This document shows, piece by piece, positions 32,766 to 44,082 of a stretch of DNA of 64,000 nt. A program made the translations under genes and the position numbers. Each line of letters starts with the position of its first letter. Within the stretch, counting starts at the first letter, position 1. The notes below the pieces were generated by a model that saw only the letters and a program-made list of their open reading frames with translations, made no database searches and was not told the origin of the DNA. The stretch comes from Lichina pygmaea (taxonomy: Eukaryota > Ascomycota > Lichinomycetes > Lichinales > Lichinaceae): positions 1,178,001 to 1,242,000 of the forward strand of contig OY730174.1 of assembly GCA_963422465.1 (NCBI GenBank), in the 5' to 3' direction.

Positions 32766-33788
32766 TCAGCTCGGTGATGGCGGGAAGGGCGCATCAGAAG
32801 GCCCGTCTGCAGCTGGCGGAGGCACGGTCGATGTTGTCGAAGCAGGAGGGTTCTTGACGATGCCAACCTTTGCGGCCTACGGATCACGTCAGTTCTGGCC
32901 CGACGAGGCAAACCAAGCCGGTAGCTCGACGATGACGATGAAAAAAGCCGTCGCGATGCTCGCACACGTACCCGCAACACCCGCCCGTTCAAGATGAAGC
33001 CCTTCTGCTGCGTGAGGAACACTGCGCCGTCCTCCTTGTCGGGGACCGGGGCCTGGAAGGTTGCCTCGTGCAAGTTCGGATCGAAGTGGTCTTGGGTCTC
33101 GCTCGGGTCGAATCGCTCGAGGCCATGCTTCTTGAGGGTCTGCATTAGGATCGCCTCGGTCATCTTGAGGCCGTCGTGGAGATTGACGAGATCCTTGGTG
33201 GTGTCGTGCGGCTCGCCGTCGCTGGGGACAAGCTTCTCTGGCGAGACGGTAGTCAGGGCTCGATCCAGGTTGTCGACCGACTCGATCAGATCCTTGGCAA
33301 AGCGCTGGATCGCGAATTGCCGTGTCGATTCGACCTCGCGCCGGGTCCGCTCTTGCAGGTTGCGGAAGTCGGCCACGGAGCGGAGGTACTTGTCCTGTGG
33401 GATGCAGTCAGCAGCGTGCCTTCGGACACGGCGGTCCGTCGCATGGTCGCCACCGAAGGAGACGGCTCTCTCACGTCCAGCGAGCTCTTACCTTGAGGTC
33501 TATCACCTCTCGGGTCTTCGCTTCGAGTTCGCTCCTGAGCGGGTTCTCCAGCGCGCTCTCCTTCTGCGGTTCCGTCGCTCGCGGTCCGGCTGGCTGCTGG
33601 GACGCTGTTGCTGATGGACCGCCATCCTCCGTCTCGGGCGCCGACGAGAACCAGGCCGAGGCTATTCGCCGTCGGGGCATCTGACCCGTCCATCTGGCTG
33701 GTGCCTGCAGAAAGGCCGATGTGCTACGCGAAGAGGCCGCCCGACCGATGGGTGCTGAGCACACCTGTCTTAATACGGCTCGGCGCAT
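32766..33788 (-). CDS. MGE1: Mitochondrial GrpE, nucleotide exchange factor of mtHsp70
   Basis: MGE1 releases ADP from mitochondrial Hsp70 (Ssc1) in protein import and folding in the matrix. Exons 33492-33788, 32972-33394 and 32766-32876 give 276 residues. The Arg/Ser/Ala-rich start (MRRAVLRQVCSAPIGRAASS) is a matrix presequence. The coiled-coil then GrpE core read ELEAKTREVIDLKDKYLRSV, ADFRNLQERTRREVESTRQF, AIQRFAKDLIESVDNLDRAL, DGLKMTEAILMQTLKKHGLE, FDPNLHEATFQAP and QQKGFILNGRVLR, then AAKVGIVKN. The C-terminus has a 27-residue Pro/Ser/Thr extension beyond the usual VGVVKN end. Confidence 0.95.
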
Positions 33789-34446
33789 CGTTGCTGTGTG
33801 GTGGAGGTTTGTCGATAGCTGCTAACGACAGGAATACAAATTTTCTGGACGAAGCTGTAAAGTACGCAAGTGCAAGCCTTCGTCTACCGTACCGTACCGG
33901 TACTGGTACGGTAGTCCCGTCGGACCCAAGTGCACATATCTACGTATTGACCGAAAGAGCCTTGGTCCCACAAGTTCACGGTCAGCTTGTCCGACAACTA
34001 CCGGGACGCTCTTGTGAGTAGCTATCGTCAATTTCACCGTCCAGGCTCAGATATCCATCTGATTCGTAAACGGACCGAAGAGATGCACAAAGAGAAGTTT
34101 CAAGGTATTCTCATGAGCCAGCATATGTACGGGAGTATGTGATGCGTGAAAGGCATAACGGCCCCAAGAACAACAGCCAGGTCAAACGACGCTTTGGTCC
34201 CCACAACAGTCGGCCTGAGGAAGCAGAGGTGTACTAATTAAATATACGTAGATTGATTTACAGACGAGGCCTTTCGTATGGAAGAGTCAACGATCAATGG
34301 CGTACTGGATATCCACCGCTAGTAACCCGAAGCGAACGCCATTCCGATGCAACCGGTAGCAATGCTCGACGGGAAAAGACATAAGGTGTGTGTGTGTGTG
34401 TAAGAGAGAGAAGGAGAGAGAGTAGAGGGAATGGCGACAAGAGAGG
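33789..34446. other. Intergenic MGE1-RCN1
   Basis: These 658 bp include a GTAC-rich patch (about 33884-33915, CCGTACCGTACCGGTACTGG) near the MGE1 promoter and a (TG)n run at 34385-34402. No gene is seen. Confidence 0.4.
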
Positions 34447-35378
34447 TCATGTGTCGTGCATGAGCTCGACCGGCGGCCTCGAGGTGTGCGGCGCCGGCTT
34501 CGACGAGAACGACTCCTCGACCGGGCTCACGGCGTCGGACGGGCACGTCAGATCCTCGACGGCGATGGCCGGGAGATCCGGGCTGTTGCCGTGGTCGGCC
34601 GGCACGTAGATCATCGTGGTGCTCCCCGAACGGGCCCGGGACTCTCGCTCGAGGCCGTCGCCGTAACCGGCGGTGGGCGAGGACTTCCAGGCGTCGGCTC
34701 GCGCCGGCGCGTGCAGACTCGAGAGCGCCGACGCGAGGTCCTCGGCGTGCACCTGCCTGTTGGGTGGTCCCTCGTTCCGCACCTCCCATCCGTGCGGAGG
34801 ACTCGGGGGCGGCGAGATGAAGTGGAGCTTCTGGCTCTCGGGCGCGTGCAGATGCTGGTCGACCGGTCCGACCGCGATCTGGGCGCCGAAGAAGATGCGC
34901 ACGCGCTCGCCCATCACGTCCTCGCCGTCGAGCACGTTGCGGATCCGAATGGCCGAGTCGACATCGTAGAAGGACACGACCACACGGCGGAAGGACTTGA
35001 GGGGCGACCAGCTGTAGATGGGCGCGACCCGGTGGACGAGGTCACGCACGGTGAGTAGGTGGTCGGGCCGGAAGATGTCTAGGTTGTTGAGGTTCTGGCC
35101 TCGACGTCAGCGCGTCGGCGCTCGAGAACGACGGTGCCGCGCCCGGACATCGGACCTACCGTGAGGAGCAGCGTGTTCGATGGAGGCTTGGGCGTGATCA
35201 GGGGCGGCACACACGACAGGTCCAGAGACAGCGGTGAGCTCTTCCGCCTCAGAGACAGCGAAGGCGACGTCGGGACGGCCGACAAGGGCGGAGACCGAGG
35301 CTGTTCCTCGTAGGGGACCAGGCCGTGCTCCATCGCGGACTCTTGCAGCTCTTCCCGTCGTCGATCGAACGAAGGCAT
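34447..35378 (-). CDS. RCN1: Calcipressin (regulator of calcineurin)
   Basis: RCN/calcipressin binds calcineurin and modulates calcium signalling in the cytoplasm. Exons 35160-35378 and 34447-35094 give 288 residues. After a Ser/Pro-rich N-terminus (LSLDLSCVPPLITPKPPSNT) comes the RRM-like fold: TNLNNLDIFRPDHLLTVRDL, SFRRVVVSFYDVDSAIRIRN, GERVRIFFGAQI. The family signature LHFISPPPSPPHGWEVRNEG follows, then AEDLASALSSLH. The C-terminus ends KPAPHTSRPPVELMHDT, with the conserved TxRPPVELM docking-type motif. The frame upstream of 35378 stays open without an ATG, so the start at MPSFDRRREE is chosen as the first ATG. Confidence 0.93.
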
Positions 35379-36452
35379 CGCTCTGGCCGCCGCGGCTCTC
35401 GTGTCCTTCTTCGGAGGGAGAAGGAGGTCGGGGAACGGGAGAAGGTTGGGATCGGCTGGTTCACGCAACGGCGGCTTTGGAACAGGTGGCGTCTATCCGG
35501 TTCTCGACCGACACAAGCAAGGCAGCCGCGGCGGCGACGGATCACTTTAAAGCCTTCATTTGGCTGGGTCGTTCATCGAGGAGGCGAACCCCAAGGATCT
35601 ACGGTGGGCCTAGACGGGAATCTTCTCTTCGCAAGCACAGCCTCAATGGAGGCGTCTGAGCTTTGTTGTCTCACGGCCGAATTCGTTTGGCAGAGACGCC
35701 GGATCGCACGATCGATCCGAGCCGTGTAACGTAGACGTCGATTCGATGGCGAACATACCGACTGTACGTACATACACACGGATGGACTTCTGTGCGTACA
35801 TCAAAGGCGAAGCTCGCCCCTTTTCGAGTCGAAACGTCCGGCATCGTCGTTGCCGCCAAAAGGCCAACAACAGAGCCTCATCTCAAGGAATGACGTGTGC
35901 CGGACCGATGCGGGAAGCAGGGGCAGCTTGTCTCATGTTTTTCTCAGTCATGAGACCGCCAACGCGAGGAGTGCAGCGCAGCGGGCACTCACAGCTCTTT
36001 AATTGTAAGACGGCCGTGCTTACTCATCGAGGCGCAGCAGAAACACGTCGCCACGCACCCGGGTCTCCCTCCATCGCCAAGCCAGAAAGGCCATCGGGCG
36101 CCAAGATTCGGCAGATACAGTACGTAAGATACGTACCGTACGAAGTACCGAGTACTCGTACGTGCGTACGTGCGCGCTCACAATTGGAACACAGTAAGCT
36201 GGACGGAGGAGCTCCACGATAGCTCATCGGTCATGTGACTGACCCCAACACACGGCGCCCTAGCGAGTCCGTCGTCGGGTACCCCAGCCACAGCACGTGA
36301 TGCTCGGGCCGAGTGATCTTCCGAGTCTCTGCTTCAGCCACTATCGTGTGCTCAAGCCACAGCCCGACTTTGCTCTGGTCCACGTCTCGGTGGCGGGGGA
36401 AGATCATTCCCCAACCAGACCCCGTCGTGGCAATCGACCTGACGCGCAAGAG

Positions 36453-36530
<78 letters not shown>

Positions 36531-36606
36531 GCGATAGAAAGGGAGGCGGGCGATCCAGAGGAGCAGACAGGGGCCCATCGCCCGGACAGGCGAGAGATCC
36601 GCCCCG
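35379..36606. other. Divergent spacer RCN1/RPB3 with GTAC-rich and (GA)n tracts
   Basis: These 1228 bp contain a GTAC-rich patch (about 36118-36178, including CGTACCGTACGAAGTACCGA) and a (GA)n run listed separately. No gene is recognised. Confidence 0.45.
36456..36528 (+). repeat. (GA)n microsatellite upstream of RPB3
   Basis: This is about 73 bp of pure GA repeat, ending 78 bp before the RPB3 ATG. GA tracts are often found in fungal core promoters or leaders; here it is exceptionally long and uninterrupted. Confidence 0.95.
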
Positions 36607-37872
36607 ATGAGTTACGATCCGATGGAGTTGGAGGTCGAGGACGCCGGTCCTCGCGTCACCGTCCGAGAGGTGAGTGGCGTGCCTACCGTCGCGGAGGGCG
36701 GTCCGCCTCCGTCTTCGACGTCTCCTGGGGAGTAGTCGGACTGACGAACGTCGCCACTTCGCAGTCGAACAGCGTTCGGGTGAACTTCGTCCTCAAGAAT
36801 GTCGACCTCGCATTCGCCAACTCGTTACGCCGCGTCGTCCTGGCTGAGATCCCGACCATGGCCATCGACCTGGTCGAGGTCGAGGAGAACACGTCGGTGC
36901 TGGCCGACGAATTCATCGCGCATCGGCTCGGCCTGATCCCCATCAGCGCAAAGGGCGTCGACGACGTGATCTACTCCCGCGACTGCGGTCGATGCGACCA
37001 GTACTGCGAGGACTGCAGCGTCGTCCTGACCCTGCAGGTCAAGTGCACCACCGACGTCCCCATCAGCGTCTACGCCCGGGACCTCATCGTCAACGAGCCC
37101 CGGGCGAACCGGACCGTGGGCGACCCCGTCATCACCGACGACGACGGTCTGGGCTCGGTCATCTGCCGGCTGCGAAAGAATCAGGAGCTCCGGATGAGAT
37201 GCATCGCCAAGAAGGGCATCGCGAAGGAGCACTCGAAGTGGGCGCCGACGGCCTCCGTCGGCTTCGAGTACGACCCGCACAACAGACTGCGCCACGTGAA
37301 CTACTGGTACGAGGAGGATCCGGCGACGGAGTGGTACGTTGGATCGAGGGAGCCGACCCCCCCCCCCCCCGCGTCCCTTCGCTCCCTCCCCTCCTCTCTG
37401 AGCCGTGACGGTGGCCGCCCGGTCCGTGGCAGATTCCTCGTTCCTGACCGAGACGTCGCGCAGGCCGAGGAGCAAGAACGCCGACTGGGAGGAACCGGCC
37501 GGCGAGAACGAAGCTTTCGACTACGACGCCGAGGCCAACAGGTTCTACTTCGAGATCGAGTCGGTCGGCTCGCTCGAGCCCCCCGCCATCCTGCAGCAGG
37601 GCATCAAGGTGATGCAGCAGAAGCTGGCGGCCGTCATCCAGGAGCTCACCGGCGCCACCGCCACCGCCGCCGGCGGCGACGGCGACGCCATGGACGTGAA
37701 CGGCTACGGCGGCCCGCGAAGTCCGGAGATCAACGGCGTCGGCGGACGGGACTACGAGATGGACCAGGGCTACACGACGCCGTACCTCAACGGAGGTGGC
37801 GCGTCAGCCTGGGGCGGAGTCGGCGGGGCCACCCCCTACGGAGCGACGCCGTACGGCCAGAACGGCTACTGA
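36607..37872 (+). CDS. RPB3: RNA polymerase II subunit RPB3
   Basis: RPB3 forms the alpha-like assembly platform with RPB11 in RNA polymerase II. Exons 36607-36669, 36765-37333 and 37464-37872 give 346 residues. It reads MSYDPMELEVEDAGPRVTVR, then VRVNFVLKNVDLAFANSLRR, EIPTMAIDLVEVEENTSVLA, DEFIAHRLGLIPI. Zinc cysteines follow in DCGRCDQYCEDCSVVLTLQV, then CIAKKGIAKEHSKWAPTASV, GFEYDPHN, DWEEP and FYFEIESVGSLEPPAILQQG. The C-terminus is a Gly/Tyr/Pro-rich tail (GGGASAWGGVGGATPYG) typical of filamentous fungal RPB3. Intron 2 contains a C run of about 14 bases near its donor. Confidence 0.95.
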
Positions 37873-40800
37873 GGGACGGCCTCCCACCCTTTGGCTTGTT
37901 TCGACCGTCAGAAGAGGGCCCGATCTGGCAGCCGCACGTGCATCGAAGACCAAGTCTCTTACCCTGGGCCCATCTACGGCGGACGGGAGCGAGGCGAACG
38001 GCGTCGTCGGCGGGAATGGCGTGCTGCTTCTTTGGATTCTCGGTGCGATGTGATGCGGACTTGGACCGGGGGGGATCATGCGAAGCTGAAAGATAGGCTT
38101 CGAACTCGCCAAGGCGAATCAAAAGCCTGCTCATCGCTACCAACGCAGCGTGATACCGTGCGATGGTCGACGACCCCTTTCTCTCCATATGCTTGAAGGC
38201 ATGCACTCCGCTGTCGTTTGTCTACGTGAGGTTACCGTACCACGACTGCCTGCGTCCAAGAATCCCCCTCCCTTCCCTCGGCCTGGAAGACGTGGGGAAG
38301 GGGGCCATTTGCTGTTGAGAGGTCAAGATGGAAGGCCAAGAAAACAGGTGATGCTATGCCCCAACTACCGATGAGACATGACACCGGTGGTGTCTTGCTG
38401 GCTTGAATGTTATACAAGAACAAGGAGGGGGGGTGGGACCACACAGGGGTAGCTGAGGGCTAGCTCTAGAACCGTGGTTTCTGTGCTTGACTAAATAGGC
38501 ATTGATCCTGGTAGTCTGATCGTTGGAGGCTAGGGACAGTCTTGAGAGTACTGTTGAGCGATGAAGCCATTCATCGCATACACGGAGGTGCGCTATTCTT
38601 TACTCGGAACTCGCAGATCATCACATGATCAAAAATCCAGGTGAAGAGCTGTGCTTTCAATTCTTGCGATTGGTGGTGGATCTCAAATCCATACTGTTCT
38701 CTTGAACAGTTGATTAATCTAGGCTCGATGAAGTCTGTCGCACACCAAGATCAGTTAGATTGACTCCTGTTGAGGAGTACATGTTGCCGGATAATCGTCG
38801 TCCTCATCGAACGTAGAGTTGCTCGTCTGTGTTATCGGAGCAACTTGTGAAGTATGCCACTGTTTGGATCAATCCAGGAAATCTCTTGATTTGATTCAGG
38901 TGTTGAGATGTACGCAAGTACGGTAGATACTGTACATCAGATTGGGCTGTCAACTCGACACTGGTGCTATCAAGCTCTTCGGTCACACCCTCCTATCAGA
39001 GCCAGGCACGTCGGGCTGCTATCCAAAAGCGCAAATGCACCATTCAGGGGCTTGCGAGAATGATTTCGAGAACACCTGGACGAATCAGACAAAGCGAAAG
39101 CCGTGGCTCTTGTCGGCAAACCCATAGGTTGCACACGGAAGCACGGTCGTCGTCGTCGTCGTCGTCGTCGTACGAACGGTGGATGCCACAGATACTCAAG
39201 GGGACATGAACGGGCGTCGCGGCTGTTGCGGCCGAAATTGCCCGGCTCTGACAGGGATGGTATTGGACTCTGCCACGAGCTCGCAAAATCGGCCGATACT
39301 TTTGCCCCCCCCCCCTCCCTTGAGATATCTGGAGACGGACAGGCTAAAAGCAAGGCGCGCAGCAGGCATGACAGCCCGTCTCGAGCAGTGCCAATCGCTT
39401 GCTGTTGCACGTACAGTACAGTATGCGGAGCGTGCAGAGGTACAGCCGCTCACCGGAAGGATGGATCATGATGCGTTCAGAGAGAGACCAAGACAGACGG
39501 AAACCTTGGCGGAGGGTTCAGAAGTACAGTGGAGCGGCACCATTCCCGTGCTCGGACGTCAAGAGAGCCAAAGGGAGAGTCATGTCTCATTGCCCACACC
39601 AGCCTTTTTCATCTTCGCCGGACCCAAGGTCTTATATGCAAGGGACTCTTCGCCTCCAGCTCGGTCGAACAACCTTCTTTTTGGCGAGAGACGTTGTCCT
39701 CTCGGCATCGTCGAGGGGAGGGCGCTCAGATGGCTAGAGTTGACACAGAAGTCGTCAGGGATGGGTCACATCAACGGGCACGTTTGTGCTACGGAGCACA
39801 GGCCGGCTCAGTACGTAACGTACTGCACTATGACGCTCAGGCTGCGATCACTTCCCGGTCGCGACCCTACCAGGACGGCGGCGCGCGGTACGTACGGCAT
39901 GTAGGGTGGATCCCCATGAAACCGGAGATCAATCCGAGCTCGGCAGCTGGTTTCATCGCTGGTCAACCTTCAACCTCTCGCAGTCGCGACGGTCTTTAAT
40001 GACTCCGGCCGCAGCACAGACGGCCGCGCCCCCGAGCTACACATCCCACCAATCGAACCGCCCCCCCCGCACCAGATGATCGCCAAGAACGACACAAGCT
40101 GGCCAGCCGGAGGTCTAATTGTTAGAACCGACATCGCAAGTGTCTGTTCGTGGAGAACACCCCGAGGCCTGGATGATTGTTCACTGCACCAGCCTGACCA
40201 GATCGGCAACTGTCTGCTTCACGGCGCACGGGAACAAGGAACATCAGACGGAAGAGAAGGCAAAAGCAAGGAGACGATGAACGGGCTGTTTCGGCCCACC
40301 TCTCCTGGTGCTTGAGCCGGAGCCAGAGCGGAGACGTCGAATCATCATTTGCGCGATGACGGCCAGGGGAGGCGGTTCTGCATCGATAAGTTACCGGGAG
40401 TGATGTCGCAGCCAATGGTGTCTTGTCTCGGTACTTACGTACGTATCGTACGTTCACATGCCTCTGTTGGTAACGACGGCAACCTCAGCCGGAGCCGGGC
40501 TCGTCAATGGTCGATATGGGGGCGCCATACGTAACTTGGGCGGACGTCGTGGCCAGGCTGTGCGGCCCAGGGGCCATGCGCAGCGGCCCCAGTACGGACC
40601 GTGAACCTCGATCGCATGCTGTCCTTCCTAGCACCGGACGGCAATGAATACGAGGTCTGAATGAAAGCGGCTCTCTAGAGCTTGGATCGTCGTTCAGTCG
40701 ATACCTCGTCGACGCCTCCCGCAGAGTAAGTTACGCCGGGCCCCCCCCCCCCCCCCCCCCTGGCTCCCGTACATCTACGAAGTACTGAACGGCAACCCGC

Positions 40801-41442
40801 AACCCGCGACGTGTGGCCTTGCTCGTGAGCCCGGCTTAACATGCGCCAGATGTGCAGCCGCAGAGGCTGGTGGACGAACGTCCCGCTCGGCCACTCGCAC
40901 CAATGGCTGGAAGGTCCTCTCGGACTTCGTTCCTGACTAGAATCCGGGCCGACGCTGCGGCGTGCTGACGAGATAACGGCCGCGGATCACAAGGGTGGCG
41001 TTCTCGACTGAAGGCACGGTTTCTCCACAGAGCCTTTGGCAGTCTCATCGGGCCCGTTCCGGCAGGGCCAGGGATGGAAGCTTGTTGCAATCTCTGACGG
41101 ACCCGATACGCTACCGGAGCAGCGAGCGCATCTGGCCTCTCCCCGCCGACGCTTGCCAATGTTGCCGGTCGAGATGGACAGAGCTGGGCCGAACGGTTCC
41201 TGAGCCGAGCTACCTGGTACGGCTCATGTCGCCGCAGGAGAGGGGCTGCGCTATCCGGCACTGCTATCGATATTATCTGCCTTCCCCACCCCCCGTCTCG
41301 TGGCTCTCGATGAGCATCGGTTTTGGAATGCGCTCCTGCGATCGCGTCTGATAAATCGCGGCCGTCGATCTCCAGCAAGCTGCACTTCACATCCATTTCA
41401 GAACCTCGACGGTCCCGTGCCGCCATCCGCATTGCCGGCACG
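37873..41442. other. Long gene-poor spacer
   Basis: These 3.57 kb hold no recognisable gene. Visible features are a (GTC)n run at about 39148-39172, a C run near 39305-39315, a 20-base C run at 40741-40760, and GTAC-rich palindromic patches (for example 40432-40452). Open frames on both strands here have random-like composition. The last 1 kb before the septation gene is GC-rich with overlapping open frames on both strands. Confidence 0.5.
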
Positions 41443-44082
41443 ATGGTGAGCATGGCTCCCTTGCCTGAGCGTCGCAGGCTCGAGGGAAAAGCTGCTGACG
41501 GGGACACGATCGTACAGGTCCAATCGCCCAACGAGCGCCGCCTCGACGGTTGCGGAGACGCCGCCGACGAGAACGCGTGCCGGGCTCCTCGAGAGCCTCG
41601 ATATGTTCTCTTTCCCGCCCGCAGCGCCGAGGGGCCCAAGAGGGCGGGCTCCCCGCCGAGCCCAGCGTACGACCATGCGGGCACTGCTCCCGTCGCGCCG
41701 AGCGTCAAGCGTAGCATGAGCGTCAGGAATCTGCTCAGCACGCCGGCCTTGTTCAGGCGCAAGCCAAGTCAAGCGTCTCTGCGCCAGCCGCCTCCGAGCG
41801 ACGGCGCCGTGCGGGCGAGGACGGTGCGAAAAGGCAGCCGAGACTTGCGTAAGCCCCCGGCAGACTTTCCAAGGACCCATCGTCGTCACCGATCGTGCCC
41901 GACTGAAGACCTCCACAGCTCCAGTCTCGGGCCGACCCACGCTCGAACGGTCGAGCAGCGCGCCGGGGTGGTGGCGGCAGCCTGCGCCAGCGGAGAACAT
42001 GCCGCCAGGCTTGAGATCCCCACCGGCGAGAAGGCCGTCGCACGCTAGAGATCCGTCCGACGTCGACCAGGCCTCGCTGTTCGTCAAGCGGAAGCCCGTC
42101 GCCCCGCACCACCTTCACAAGCTGATCATACCGGTGCCCGAGGACGAGCCCTGGAGATGCAGGAGCCCGTTGTCCCGGGACGTCGAGACCACGGACCCGG
42201 TCGCCTCCTCACCCCCACCGTTTCCCAAGCGTCAAGCGAGCAAGAGACCGCGGCCGGTCAACTTGCTCGGCGATCTGAGCAACGTGTCTTCGGCCAGCTT
42301 GGTCAGCCTCTGGACATCGGGCACGACGACGGAAGACAGCCCCGACTCGGCGCGGTTGGAGAAGAGCACCGGAGAAGCCGAGCGACCGAGCCATCATAGG
42401 ATGGCGTCGGAGCCGTCCGACGGGGACGGCGGCCGGCGTCGCAGGCGAAAGGACGGCGAGCGGGTCCAGCGCCGCCGGTCGTCGCAGAAGGACGCTCCGC
42501 CCGACGGTGCCGTCCCAGACTCGCTTCCGGCCGGGTTCAAGCTCGTGGACGTCCCTCTACTGTTCGAGCGCAGGGACATTGTCAAGCTGCGCGAGCAGGC
42601 CTTGGGCCAAGCGGCGCGGTTCGAGGTGCTCAGCGTCAAGGACGTCGACGGGCTGTCGAAGGTGGGGTCGTGCCCTTGGAACGGCGATCAGAGGCCGTGG
42701 GGTGGGGGCGGGGCGCGCTGGCTAACCCAAGTCGTCAGGAGCTGCGTCTGCTCGACCAGAAGTGCGAGTATCTGCGGCGCACGCAGACGTCGCTGCGGTC
42801 GGGCCGACAGGCGCTGCACTCGCGCACGCTGGCCCGGCTGCACTCGACCGACGTGGCCGCCGCGTCGCGCGAGACGCTGATCGGTCAAGCGCGGGCGCTG
42901 GCCGACCTCGACCTCGCCATCGACGGCTGGGTCAGGAAGCTCGACCGGGCCGAGAACCGACGCACGAGGGTGCGTCAGAAGCTGCTCGAGCACGTCGCCG
43001 CCGCCTCGACGTTGAGGGTGGTCGACTCGCTGCCGACGCCGCCGCTGACGGCACCCCTGCCGTACCCGTCGACCGCGTCGCCGCCGGCCAAGACCCCTTT
43101 TCCGACTCGGCTAGAGCCCGCTCGCTTCTCCCCTTGGACGGAGTATCCTGCCTTCCACGGGGCTCCTTCGAGCCACTACTACGATCGTGGTCGGGTGGCC
43201 GCCGGCAGATCCGACTCCGTGACCTCTCCTCCCGCCCCGGCTACGATCCCGCCTGCCGCCGTCCAAAACTCCTCTCGAGATCATAGCGACCCGGATTCGG
43301 CCATCGACGTCGAGACGCCGGTCGGAGCTCACATGCTGGACGAGATGATCGACGATCACATCAGCGCCAGGGGCGGCATGGTGGACGGCGGCGTCGGTGT
43401 CGATGTCGGTGTCGGTGTCGGTCTCGGCGTCACGACGGTGGACGTGGACGCCACTCCACCGTGCACGCCCAAGCTATCGTCGACAACGAGTGCAGCGCCA
43501 CCCGTCTCGGTCGACCGGACAGGAGGGGAAGAAGAGGCGGAAGAGACCTCCCTAGCTTCAGCCAGCGCCACCTCTAGATCAGACGCCGCTATTCCATCCT
43601 CTGTCGCTGCCGATGCCGATGCCGATGCCGATGCCGATGCCGACGCCCACACGCCACGCACTACAGCTTTGACAAGCACAACAACGACGGCGACGGCGAC
43701 GGCGGCGACGACGCATCAGCATCAGCATCGTCATCATCGAGTCGATCGTGCCAACACGGAACCCATCGGCCGTCACCTGGCCCACGACGACATGCAGTCC
43801 GTCTCCAAGGCCGACGCCCATCGCTTCGACCGTCACGACGTCGAGTCCATTCGCGTCTACGCTGACGCCCACGTCTGCGCCTTGTTCGCCGAGGTCGAGC
43901 GCGAGATTGGGCTCATGACGACGGTCGTCGACGACGGCGACGGTGGTGGTCGTGACGGTCTTGGCGATGTTGGTCGCGACAAGTGCGCCGGGGGTCGTGA
44001 TGGCCGTGATGGACATGACGGTGGCAACGGTGATGGGGGGGATGTCGGTGATGACCGTGACGACGGCTTCCGAAGACGTTAG
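41443..44082 (+). CDS. 'Up-regulated during septation' domain protein
   Basis: This is a fungal protein with the USP domain, named for genes induced at septation; its molecular role is unknown. Exons 41443-41848, 41925-42661 and 42739-44082 give 828 residues. The N-terminal part has YVLFPARS...KRAG and SVKRSMSVRNLL, typical of these proteins, then a long disordered Ser/Pro/Arg region. The domain proper starts at LPAGFKLVDVPLLFERRDIV, continues KLREQALGQAARFEVLSVKD and, after intron 2, ELRLLDQKCEYLRRTQTSLR, then WVRKLDRAENRRTRVRQKLL. This part should be coiled coil. The C-terminal 350 residues are low complexity: (GV)n, (AD)n near 43608-43650, His/Gln and Gly/Asp tracts. Intron 1 (41849-41924) is inferred because the N-terminal and domain frames differ. 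Confidence 0.85.

Noticed and set aside
36297-36606. Upstream in-frame extension of RPB3 through the (GA)n tract
   Set aside because: It codes only Arg-Glu repeat; the RPB3 family starts at MSYDPMELEV, which lies at 36607.
40836-42118. Large minus-strand frames opposite the septation gene
   Set aside because: The plus strand carries the recognisable septation-protein motifs; the minus frames resemble nothing.
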